Shown: positions 5,742 to 10,882 of the stretch, piece by piece
How the letters are laid out: every line of letters starts with the position of its first letter
How positions within the stretch are numbered: position 1 is the stretch's first letter
Source: Clostridia bacterium
GTDB taxonomy: Bacteria; Bacillota; Clostridia; Oscillospirales; CAG-272
Reading direction: 5' to 3'
Length of the DNA: 10,882 nucleotides
Assembly: GCA_017629395.1 (NCBI GenBank)
Contig: JAGBXH010000059.1
Location: forward strand, 1-10,882
The notes under the pieces: generated by a model
Database searches by the model: none
What the model was told of the DNA's origin: nothing
What the model saw: only the letters and a program-made list of their open reading frames with translations
Position numbers and translations under genes: made by a program

Positions 5742-7076
5742 TCAGTCCTCCCCGTCTCGGTGGTTTTCTTTGATTATGCTGTCAAACCGTGCTAAAAGCC
5801 ACTCTCGCTCGGTTTCAATGCCCCTCTCCTTCATCAGACGCTTGAGCATGACCGTGCATTCATCCGCTCCTGCCTCGCATTTGACGATGTCCTCGGCAAA
5901 CGCCATGCAGTTGGGTGCTCCGCACGAGCCGCAATCAAGTCCGGGAAGTGCCTTGCCGATGCACTCGATATCACTCATCATGCGCATAGCGGTGCGTCTG
6001 TCCTCGGACAAAAGACCGTAGGGATTGTACTCGATCTCTTTTTCATGGAAATACTTATCGGGAATCCAATCGCTGGCGGGTCTGTTGGGGGAAACGGGCA
6101 GATAACGCTTGAGCGATTGCAATCTTGCCTGCGCGATGTAGGGGTTTGCCACCGTCATCGCACCGCCGACGCAGCCGCCGCTGCAAGCGTTGAGCTCAAC
6201 AAAATCCAGCGTAGTGATATCCGCGCTGTCAATGCGGTCAAGCACGCGGATACAGTTCTCGATACCGTCAGCCGCCAGGTAGCGGTGATTGAGGATCGCG
6301 GTGGATTCCCCACCCGTGGTCGCCCAGCCGATACCAATGATACCTGCCTCGGTGACCTCGTAGGGCTCCTCCTTATAGCTATTCATTTTGTCAAGCAGCG
6401 CGAAATACACGTCGCGCACCGAAACGGTGGCGGACACGTAATTGCGCTCTCCCGCAAAGTCGTTCTTGACGTAACTGACCTTAGCGGGACAGGGTGAGAT
6501 AAAGATAATGCCGATATCCTCATCCGAAAGCTCGGGATGCTCTGCCATCGCCTTTTCTCTTGCAAGCATTGCCGCAATATCAATGGGAGGCAGGATAGGC
6601 ATGATATTCTCACACAAATAAGGGTAATTTGTACTGATCAAGCGCATGATCGTCGGGCAAGCCGAGCTGATCACGGGCTTTTTCACGTCTTCACGATTGA
6701 TGTACTTGCGCGTGTAGGCACTGACCAGCTCTGCGGCGCAGGCAACCTCAAATACGTCGTCAAATCCAAGATCCAGAAGACCGCGGATGATATAGCCGAT
6801 GTTATCAAGATTATCAAATTGACCGTACAGAGCAGGTGCGGGCAGCGCGACCGTGTATTTGTAATCACTCAGCACGCCAAGCGCGTCATGCGTCGCCTTT
6901 TTCGCCTTATAGGGGCAAACGCGAATGCACTCTCCGCAGTCGATGCAGCGCACGGGATTGATCACAGCATGTCCGTTACGAATACGGATCGCCTCGGTCG
7001 GGCATCGCTTCAAGCAAGCCGTACATCCCTTACATTTTTCGATATCAAGTGATACCGAGTGCTCGTACTGTCGCAT
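5742..7076 (-). CDS. hydS: HydS-like putative sensory [FeFe]-hydrogenase (no PAS domain)
   Basis: A 444-aa second H-cluster protein. Two ferredoxin-type [4Fe-4S] sites open it (C15/18/21/25 and C44/47/50/54). The H-domain follows with four predicted H-cluster cysteines: C140 in SSACPTIM, C196 in SPCPAK, C298 and C302 in NACSGGCVGG. A further [4Fe-4S] domain of the PF04060 type ends it (C382, C385, C390, probably C407). Ala139 occupies the place of the proton-relay Cys of catalytic enzymes, and the Met and Glu around the second and third motifs are also replaced, which is the pattern of low-activity sensory hydrogenases. Known HydS proteins usually carry a C-terminal PAS domain; here only a charged tail of about 37 residues remains, so any output must go through partner proteins. 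ATG 7076 is chosen over GTG 7082 because GAGG sits 5 nt before it. A function in sensing H2 or redox state is inferred. Confidence 0.88.
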   Translation of the reverse strand: MRQYEHSVSLDIEKCKGCTACLKRCPTEAIRIRNGHAVINPVRCIDCGECIRVCPYKAKKATHDALGVLSDYKYTVALPAPALYGQFDNLDNIGYIIRGLLDLGFDDVFEVACAAELVSAYTRKYINREDVKKPVISSACPTIMRLISTNYPYLCENIMPILPPIDIAAMLAREKAMAEHPELSDEDIGIIFISPCPAKVSYVKNDFAGERNYVSATVSVRDVYFALLDKMNSYKEEPYEVTEAGIIGIGWATTGGESTAILNHRYLAADGIENCIRVLDRIDSADITTLDFVELNACSGGCVGGAMTVANPYIAQARLQSLKRYLPVSPNRPASDWIPDKYFHEKEIEYNPYGLLSEDRRTAMRMMSDIECIGKALPGLDCGSCGAPNCMAFAEDIVKCEAGADECTVMLKRLMKERGIETEREWLLARFDSIIKENHRDGED

Positions 7077-7090
7077 ACACACCTCGCATC

Positions 7091-7112
7091 ATCTGATGAA
7101 TTTTCGTCAGAT
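7091..7112 (-). repeat. Intercistronic inverted repeat before hydS
   Basis: The arms ATCTGACG and CATCAGAT (minus strand) pair over seven of eight positions around the six-base loop AAAATT. The hairpin covers the stop codon of the RsbW-like gene (7107-7109) and ends 15 bases before the chosen hydS start. There is no T run, so it is unlikely to terminate; it could mark an RNA processing site or tune expression of the genes behind it. Confidence 0.4.
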
Positions 7113-7529
7113 CAGAACCGTCATGGTAATGGTCGTTCCCTCTCCGACTACGGTATCGATACGCAGATCGTCCGTATATTTGATCATATTGGGCAGACCC
7201 ATGCCCGCGCCAAAGCCTAAGTTGCGGATATGATCCTTTGCCGTGGAATAGCCCGCCTGTATGGCAAGCTCCACGTCAGGGATTCCGGGTCCCTTATCGG
7301 CAAGAACGATGATGATCTTATCATCCGACGCTTCAACCTCGGCAACGCCGCCGTTTGCGTGAATGACCATGTTGATCTCGCCCTCGTACATGGCGATCGA
7401 CACACGTCTGATCACCTCGGGGGAATATCCCAGCTGGCGCAATTTTTTCTTGACCGTGACAGACGCAGCGCCCGCGGACGAAAAGTCCGAGCCGTCCACG
7501 TCAAAACGGAATTTTACAATGTCAGACAT
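7107..7529 (-). CDS. RsbW/SpoIIAB-like anti-sigma-type ATP-binding protein
   Basis: A 140-aa stand-alone HATPase_c_2 protein of the family that includes the serine kinases RsbW and SpoIIAB. The N-box EGEINMVIHANGG contains E49 and N53, matching the catalytic Glu and Mg-binding Asn of that family; DKGPGI (78-83) is the G1 box, GFGAGMGLPNM (105-115) the G2 box and GEGTTITMTV the closing strand. It carries no sensor or phosphoacceptor domain. Family members bind a partner such as a sigma factor or anti-sigma antagonist and phosphorylate serine or threonine; neither partner is encoded nearby, so the target may be a protein of this cassette. ATG 7529 is preferred over TTG 7532: GGGAGG lies 6 nt before it and it overlaps the DRTGG1 stop as TGATG, a translational-coupling arrangement. 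Confidence 0.88.
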   Translation of the reverse strand: MSDIVKFRFDVDGSDFSSAGAASVTVKKKLRQLGYSPEVIRRVSIAMYEGEINMVIHANGGVAEVEASDDKIIIVLADKGPGIPDVELAIQAGYSTAKDHIRNLGFGAGMGLPNMIKYTDDLRIDTVVGEGTTITMTVLI

Positions 7530-7879
7530 CAATGACCTCCCGAGTGAGAAAGTCCCGCTGCGTACAGAATACCGCTTGCCTCAAATGCACGCTTATCCGA
7601 GCACATGACGGCAATGCCGCATTCCTCTGCCAGCTCAACCATCTCAGGGGTAGGCTTTTTGCCTCTGACGAAAACGATGCAGATCATGTCCATCATATTT
7701 GCAGTGCGTATCACCTGCGAATTGATAAGACCCGTGATAAGTACTCCTTGGTCCTTGACGTAAGCGAGCACGTCGCTCATCATATCGCTGCAGCATGCCG
7801 AGATGACCTCGCTATCCAGGTGCTCCTCGCCTGCCAGCAGCTCTGCGTCCAAAAGTTTACCGATTTCGCTGATCTTCAT
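7529..7879 (-). CDS. DRTGG-domain protein 1
   Basis: A 116-aa single-domain protein, second gene of the operon, related to the protein at 5408-5737. Key parts are the turn SACCSDMMSDVLAY (27-40) with adjacent Cys29 and Cys30, the strand GVLITGLINSQVIRTA, the strand CIVFVRGKKP and the terminal helix after CGIAVMCSDKRAFE. Small DRTGG proteins of this kind recur beside clostridial NuoE-like hydrogenase subunits; the biochemical role is unknown and ligand or partner sensing is the usual guess. Its ribosome site is GGAG 8 nt before ATG 7879. It is separated from hydC by 54 bp and its stop overlaps the next start. Like hydC it contains no TTA, CTA or TCA codons, unlike hydS. Confidence 0.83.
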   Translation of the reverse strand: MKISEIGKLLDAELLAGEEHLDSEVISACCSDMMSDVLAYVKDQGVLITGLINSQVIRTANMMDMICIVFVRGKKPTPEMVELAEECGIAVMCSDKRAFEASGILYAAGLSHSGGH

Positions 7880-7897
7880 AATTTTTTCTCCATTTTT

Positions 7898-7910
7898 GCG
7901 GAAAAACCGC
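7898..7910 (-). repeat. Short stem-loop between hydC and DRTGG1
   Basis: In the 54-bp gap after hydC the minus strand reads GCGG, five T, CCGC, then five A. The four-base-pair GC stem could slow RNase trimming of the hydC end or partially attenuate, but it has no trailing T run and is too short to be a convincing terminator. Confidence 0.25.
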
Positions 7911-7933
7911 GGATTTGGTGGGTTCTGCGTAAA

Positions 7934-8431
7934 TTAGTCTACGTACTTCTTGAGAATTTCGGGAACGTCAGCAACAGTCAATCTGCCGTAAACCTCACCG
8001 TTAACGGTAAGAACGGGAGCAAGACCGCAAGCGCCGATGCATCTGGTCGCCTCAAGAGAGTACTTACCGTCAGCAGAGGTGCTGCCAACAGGTACGCCAA
8101 GCAGCTCGGAGAACTTGTTGATAATGTCGCCGGAGCCCTTTACGTAGCAAGCGGTACCCAGGCATACTGCAACAGCAATATCACCGTCGGGATTGAGCTT
8201 GAACTGTGCGTAGAAGGTAGCAATACCGTAGATCTTCTCAACGGGAGTGCCGGTCTTCTCAGCGATGATCTTCTGCACCTCGTAGGGCAGATAGCCGTAA
8301 ATTGCCTGAGCTTCCTGCATAATGGGCATGGTTGCACCGGGTACGCCCTTATACTTTTCAATCACTTCAAGCAACTGAGCTTCCTGCTCGGGAGTGCCAC
8401 GAAATTCAACCGTAGTCAATTTCTTTTTCAT
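7934..8431 (-). CDS. hydC: NuoE-like [2Fe-2S] subunit HydC of the [FeFe]-hydrogenase complex
   Basis: A 165-aa subunit of the NuoE/HndA family. After an N-terminal helical bundle (about 10-65, with IMQEAQAIYGYLP typical of NuoE) comes the thioredoxin-like [2Fe-2S] domain with C90 and C95 in CLGTACYVKG and C131 and C135 in RCIGACGLAP. In Hnd/HydABC complexes it docks to HydB and provides a [2Fe-2S] centre close to the flavin. It is the first gene of the operon, while its protein partners HydB and HydA are encoded 4.3 kb and more downstream behind the six regulatory genes, an arrangement that guarantees co-transcription of sensor and enzyme. ATG 8431 has AGGAGG 11 nt upstream, and the AT-rich leader contains the promoter at 8478-8506. 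Confidence 0.95.
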   Translation of the reverse strand: MKKKLTTVEFRGTPEQEAQLLEVIEKYKGVPGATMPIMQEAQAIYGYLPYEVQKIIAEKTGTPVEKIYGIATFYAQFKLNPDGDIAVAVCLGTACYVKGSGDIINKFSELLGVPVGSTSADGKYSLEATRCIGACGLAPVLTVNGEVYGRLTVADVPEILKKYVD

Positions 8432-8477
8432 GGTAGTAGATTCCTCCTGTGAATTACTTTATAAATATAAGCAGTTT

Positions 8478-8506
8478 ATTATATCATATAATTCTATAAA
8501 AGTCTA
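8478..8506 (-). promoter_or_regulatory. Promoter of the hydrogenase operon
   Basis: On the minus strand TAGACT (8501-8506) is followed after 17 bp by a perfect TATAAT (8478-8483), giving a leader of about 40 nt before the hydC ATG. The -35 hexamer matches TTGACA at four of six positions. CTATA and TATAG form a small inverted repeat over the -35 region. The promoter lies between the XRE terminator and hydC, the only long intergenic stretch ahead of the operon. Confidence 0.7.
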
Positions 8507-8511
8507 TAGGT

Positions 8512-8529
8512 TTGTGAAAAAATCATCAA
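8512..8529. promoter_or_regulatory. Rex-like operator candidate upstream of the hyd promoter
   Basis: The plus strand reads TTGTGAA (8512-8518), four A, TCATCAA (8523-8529). Against the redox-repressor Rex pattern TTGTGAANNNNTTCACAA the left half matches 7/7 and the right half 4/7. It lies six bases upstream of the -35 box of an operon for NADH-linked hydrogen metabolism, which is a typical Rex target in Firmicutes. The weak right half and the AT-rich setting keep this tentative. Confidence 0.3.
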
Positions 8530-8654
8530 ATTTTGGTGGAAAAACAAACCGAAACAGCCGTCATACGGGGATTTTTGTGCAGTATGGGAAAGCCGAAACC
8601 GCGCTTTTTTCAATTGTAAACTTTTTGTGAATTTACGCCGCTGCCGAGCACAAC

Positions 8655-8690
8655 AAAAAAGGAGCACGAGCAGCTTGGCTCTTACTCCTT
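8655..8690 (-). terminator. Intrinsic terminator of the XRE regulator gene
   Basis: Read on the minus strand, AAGGAG pairs with CTCCTT and an inner GAGC pairs with GCTC across a 3x3 internal loop, followed by a run of six T (8655-8660, part of the T-rich end). It begins 12 bases after the XRE stop. The remaining 8530-8654 shows no gene; it holds only AT-rich sequence and a repeated CCGAAAC. Confidence 0.8.
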
Positions 8691-8702
8691 ATCTTGATTC
8701 AG

Positions 8703-9314
8703 TCAATCCCTACGGATCACCTTTTTGCACCACGTGCGCTTGTTGCACTTGGGGCATTTGAGATACCGCGTCGTACCTCTGTGCATGGCGTTAAGTGCCT
8801 CCTTGTAGGTGGGCACGATTTCGTGCCCGCAATTCTTGCACTTATAAGCGCCTACGCTGACCTCTAGCTTCAAGGCATAAAAGCACGGAATCAAAAATAC
8901 GACGACTACCGCAAGAATGACGACCAGCTGCCAAGGTCCCTCCGGTATAAAAAACGCAGCGGCGAAGATGCCCGCAAGCAACCCGATGATGCTGACGGTC
9001 ATGATCGCCCACATCGCAGACCATATCGTCTTGTTTTTTCTTTCAATTTCCTTTGCCATTTCCAGCAAAAGCTGCTCGTTTTTCTCTTGATTGTTTTCCA
9101 TGGTTACCTTCTCCCCACTTAATAATTCGTTGACACTGATACCGAGAATTTCACACAGCGCAAGCATCAGGGTCGCGTCGGGCAAGGATCTGCCCGTTTC
9201 CCATTTGGATACCGCTCTGTCGGTAATGTTCAGTTTTTCTGCCAGCTGCGCCTGGGTCAAGCCCTGCAGCCTTCTGCGCTCGGCAATAAATCTGCCGATC
9301 TTGATCTGATCCAT
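8703..9314 (-). CDS. XRE-family HTH regulator with two membrane helices and a C-terminal zinc ribbon
   Basis: A 203-aa protein in three parts. Residues 6-66 are a Cro/CI-type helix-turn-helix with the typical LTQAQLAEKLNITDRAVSKWE segment and a GRSLPD turn. Residues 75-96 form a charged, probably helical linker. Two hydrophobic segments, about 97-122 and 129-150, would anchor it in the membrane as a hairpin, placing both ends in the cytoplasm. The tail is a zinc-ribbon-like unit with C159/C162 (YKCKNCG) and C187/C190 (LKCPKC), plus C196. It is thus a membrane-tethered DNA-binding protein that may respond to metal, thiol or membrane state; its targets are unknown. AGGAGG lies about 11 nt before ATG 9314. 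It has its own promoter and terminator, so it is not part of the hyd operon, though it could act on it. Confidence 0.88.
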   Translation of the reverse strand: MDQIKIGRFIAERRRLQGLTQAQLAEKLNITDRAVSKWETGRSLPDATLMLALCEILGISVNELLSGEKVTMENNQEKNEQLLLEMAKEIERKNKTIWSAMWAIMTVSIIGLLAGIFAAAFFIPEGPWQLVVILAVVVVFLIPCFYALKLEVSVGAYKCKNCGHEIVPTYKEALNAMHRGTTRYLKCPKCNKRTWCKKVIRRD

Positions 9315-9339
9315 TCGTCAGTCCCCTCCTTTCACGATT

Positions 9340-9368
9340 ATTTTAGGGGAAATGATAGTCAAAGTCAA
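9340..9368 (-). promoter_or_regulatory. Promoter of the XRE regulator gene
   Basis: On the minus strand TTGACT (9363-9368) and TAAAAT (9340-9345) are separated by exactly 17 bp, each one base away from consensus, and the leader is about 20 nt before the ribosome site. TTGACT is directly repeated immediately downstream of itself (TTGACTTTGACT). Confidence 0.78.
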
Positions 9369-9370
9369 CA

Positions 9371-9407
9371 TACTGCCGGTAGAGTGGAGAGCTTTCTACC
9401 CGCAGTA
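9371..9407. promoter_or_regulatory. Inverted repeat abutting the XRE promoter
   Basis: Thirteen-base arms TACTGCCGGTAGA (9371-9383) and TCTACCCGCAGTA (9395-9407) match at 12 of 13 positions around an 11-base spacer. It lies two bases upstream of the -35 box and 16 bases after the GNAT stop. With no T run it is a poor intrinsic terminator; an operator for autoregulation is possible, as is a hairpin protecting the upstream mRNA end. Confidence 0.5.
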
Positions 9408-9423
9408 GGGGGATTTTGATGTA

Positions 9424-9867
9424 TCAGGTAAGCTTTTTCATCTCCTGATACGGCAGGAAATCAAAGCCCGCCTTTTTGTAAACGCCTATGGCGCGCTCGT
9501 TTTCTTCTTCGACATCAAGGCGCAAAAGCGCGTTCGGGTAGGTGCGCGACACCTGCTCGATAAAGCGGCTGCCAAAGCCTCTGCCGCGAAAGCCGTCTTT
9601 GATGTAAACGTCCTCTATCCAGATGCACCTCTTGCCAAACTCGGTGGAGAAGCTTTTTGCCAGCATGGCGTAGCCGCAGATCTCTCCGTCCGACTCAAAG
9701 ACGTAGCCCTCTACGTAAGGACTGCCCGCAATGCAAGCGTCCACGTCGGCATAAAAGATCTCGTCCGAACCGTTTGTTGACACGTAGGGCGTGGCGTAAA
9801 ACTCACGCATGAGCGCGACCACCTCTTCCCTGTCCGCCTCGGTGATAGTTCTGATAATGTCGTTCAT
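9424..9867 (-). CDS. GNAT-family N-acetyltransferase
   Basis: A 147-aa acetyl-CoA-dependent acetyltransferase of the GNAT fold. The acetyl-CoA pyrophosphate loop is GFRGRGFGSRF (92-102), preceded by the strand WIEDVYIK and followed by the motif NERAIGVYKKAGF (123-135), which is the usual end of the fold. The N-terminal part (MNDIIRTITEADREEVVALM) is the typical first helix with substrate-side loop. The acceptor, an amine on a small molecule or protein, cannot be predicted. AAGGAG sits 5 nt before ATG 9867, partly over the stop of the lipoprotein gene, 9 bp upstream. Confidence 0.9.
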   Translation of the reverse strand: MNDIIRTITEADREEVVALMREFYATPYVSTNGSDEIFYADVDACIAGSPYVEGYVFESDGEICGYAMLAKSFSTEFGKRCIWIEDVYIKDGFRGRGFGSRFIEQVSRTYPNALLRLDVEEENERAIGVYKKAGFDFLPYQEMKKLT

Positions 9868-9876
9868 ATAAGCTCC

Positions 9877-10299
9877 TTATTTTTGCTCGGCAACCTCAAC
9901 AAGTCCCGCAACGTATGCGTGCACGTCAAAATTCTTTTCCACGCGGTACGCCTCATTTTCATAGATGATGGTATTATTTTCGGACGCAACCACAGCCAAA
10001 GAATTGACCGCAACACCGTTTGCATTGCAAAAGTTGACCGTATAAGCATGCGCATACATGCCTACCTTCGTGTTCTTGAGCTCCAGCGAAGAAAAGGTGT
10101 CGCAGATCTCGCGCACGGTTGCTCTGTCGGTAATGACGTAGTCTGTATAGGTCTGATCGGTATTGGAATATACGCGAATCTCAATGCTGCCCGTGTTGCG
10201 CGTGGCACTCAGCGCATCTTTCATGGGATTTTGCACCCCGCATGCAACAAGCGTCAGAGCAAGTGCGAATAAAAGTAACATGGAAAGTAACTTTTTCAT
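9877..10299 (-). CDS. Small lipoprotein of unknown function
   Basis: A 140-aa predicted surface lipoprotein. A lysine-containing start (MKKLL) and a hydrophobic stretch lead to the lipobox LVAC with Cys20 as the lipidated residue, after which the mature protein of about 120 residues is hydrophilic. It has one further cysteine, in VNFCNANG, and no motif I recognise; alternating beta-like segments (SIEIRVYS, YTVNFCN, NSLAVVAS, NTIIYENEAYRVE) suggest a compact beta-rich domain. The second ATG (10299) is chosen because GGAGG is directly joined to the first ATG at 10305 but is 6 nt from the second. It lies 22 bp after the P-loop gene and 9 bp before the GNAT gene. Confidence 0.82.
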   Translation of the reverse strand: MKKLLSMLLLFALALTLVACGVQNPMKDALSATRNTGSIEIRVYSNTDQTYTDYVITDRATVREICDTFSSLELKNTKVGMYAHAYTVNFCNANGVAVNSLAVVASENNTIIYENEAYRVEKNFDVHAYVAGLVEVAEQK

Positions 10300-10321
10300 T
10301 GTCATCCTCCTCGGTCATTTC

Positions 10322-10834
10322 TTATGGCAACTGCGAAACAAAAGCAGCAATACGCGCCGCCGTTTGCTCAACGCTCTCGTGCGTGTTGTCGATATGCAGC
10401 GCAAACTTGCCTGCATTTTGCAAAAACCAACCGTTATACTCGATTTGTGCGGCAATAAACTCCTCGCTGCTGCACATGCGCTCGGGAGGTCTTGCCAATA
10501 GTCTTTCGCGCACAGCCTCGGGCGAGCAAGTCATGGCAATCAAATACGTGGAAGCAATCCCGTCTGGCAAGCGCATTTTGTTGTAAAAATCGATCGGGCT
10601 TTGACAAGTGGTAAAGATCAAATGCTGATCCCCTGCTCTTCTCACCGCCTCTTCAAGTCCGTCCTGAATGTAGCCAAACTCATGATCCGTACCCGCGTAA
10701 TCCCACCAGTTCAGCCCCATCTCATCGCTGCCCATGCAAACAAATCCTTGCAGTAGATCGAGCTCGCGCAAAGCATCCGTCACCGCAGATTTTCCCACGC
10801 CGCACGCGGCAGATACAATTACAAGCTTTTTCAT
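10322..10834 (-). CDS. Small P-loop NTPase / kinase-like protein
   Basis: A 170-aa protein with a Walker A motif SAACGVGKSAV (8-18; K15, S16) directly at the N terminus, as in small-molecule kinases of the adenylate or shikimate kinase type and in AAA_33-like proteins. A following LCMGSDEMG-like region (FVCMGSDEMG, 31-40) could be the substrate-side acidic motif, and the segment around SPEAVRERLLARP (104-116) resembles the lid with basic residues. The C-terminal helix ends at residue 170. The substrate is unknown. GGGAGG lies 6 nt before ATG 10834, and a TATCAT that could be its -10 box lies at 10867-10872, but any -35 would be outside the window. Probably the first gene of a three-gene unit with the lipoprotein and GNAT genes. 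Confidence 0.82.
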   Translation of the reverse strand: MKKLVIVSAACGVGKSAVTDALRELDLLQGFVCMGSDEMGLNWWDYAGTDHEFGYIQDGLEEAVRRAGDQHLIFTTCQSPIDFYNKMRLPDGIASTYLIAMTCSPEAVRERLLARPPERMCSSEEFIAAQIEYNGWFLQNAGKFALHIDNTHESVEQTAARIAAFVSQLP

Positions 10835-10882
10835 GCCATGCCTCCCAAGTTTGGTTTTACAATTTCATGATACCACAAAACA

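Noticed and set aside
5742..7076. Annotating the second H-cluster protein as a catalytic hydrogenase
   Set aside because: The proton-relay Cys is Ala and several second-sphere residues are changed, so efficient turnover is unlikely.
7898..7910. Terminator after hydC
   Set aside because: The stem is only four base pairs and is followed by A rather than T on the transcribed strand.
7532..8452. A plus-strand open frame of 306 codons opposite hydC and DRTGG1
   Set aside because: It is in codon register with both minus-strand genes and reads as a low-complexity shadow; no ribosome site or family signature supports it.
8530..8654. A small gene or RNA between the hyd promoter and the XRE terminator
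   Set aside because: No start with a ribosome site, no motif-bearing frame and only a weak CATAC/GTATG pairing are visible.

Overview
The window (about 50% GC) looks like a chromosomal piece from an anaerobic, fermentative member of the Firmicutes, class Clostridia. The reasons are a complete NADH-linked [FeFe]-hydrogenase operon of the Hnd/HydABC type, strong AGGAGG-type ribosome binding sites, canonical TTGACA/TATAAT-like promoters, and an XRE regulator with membrane helices and a zinc ribbon of a kind common in clostridia. The exact genus cannot be read from the sequence. Every gene I accept lies on the minus strand, so transcription runs from high to low coordinates.

Right part (about 9420-10840): a compact three-gene group of a small P-loop NTPase/kinase-like protein, a small lipoprotein of unknown function and a GNAT acetyltransferase. 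It is followed by an inverted repeat and a well-formed promoter driving an XRE-HTH, two-helix, zinc-ribbon regulator (8703-9314) that ends in its own intrinsic terminator (8655-8690).

Main part (70-8506): one ten-gene operon starting from a promoter at 8478-8506 and ending in a strong palindromic terminator at 26-69. Gene order in the direction of transcription is hydC (NuoE-like), DRTGG protein 1, RsbW-like ATPase, HydS-like second H-cluster protein, DRTGG protein 2, PHP phosphoesterase, second GHKL ATPase, hndB-like [2Fe-2S] protein, hydB (NuoF-like), hydA (catalytic [FeFe]-hydrogenase, HndD/group A6 type). HydC, HndB, HydB and HydA should form the soluble complex that couples NADH (probably together with reduced ferredoxin) to H2. 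The six genes between hydC and hndB look like a sensing and control cassette: a hydrogenase-like protein with an intact set of H-cluster cysteines but an altered proton path, two nucleotide-binding-type ATPases, two DRTGG modules and a metal-dependent phosphoesterase.

I know this gene order recurs in clostridial genomes, but I know of no experimental description of what the six-gene cassette does. It is the best candidate here for an undescribed system: a hydrogen or redox sensor passing information through ATPase, phosphoesterase and DRTGG partners to the hydrogenase complex encoded around it. That function is inference. The individual protein families are well supported by motifs.
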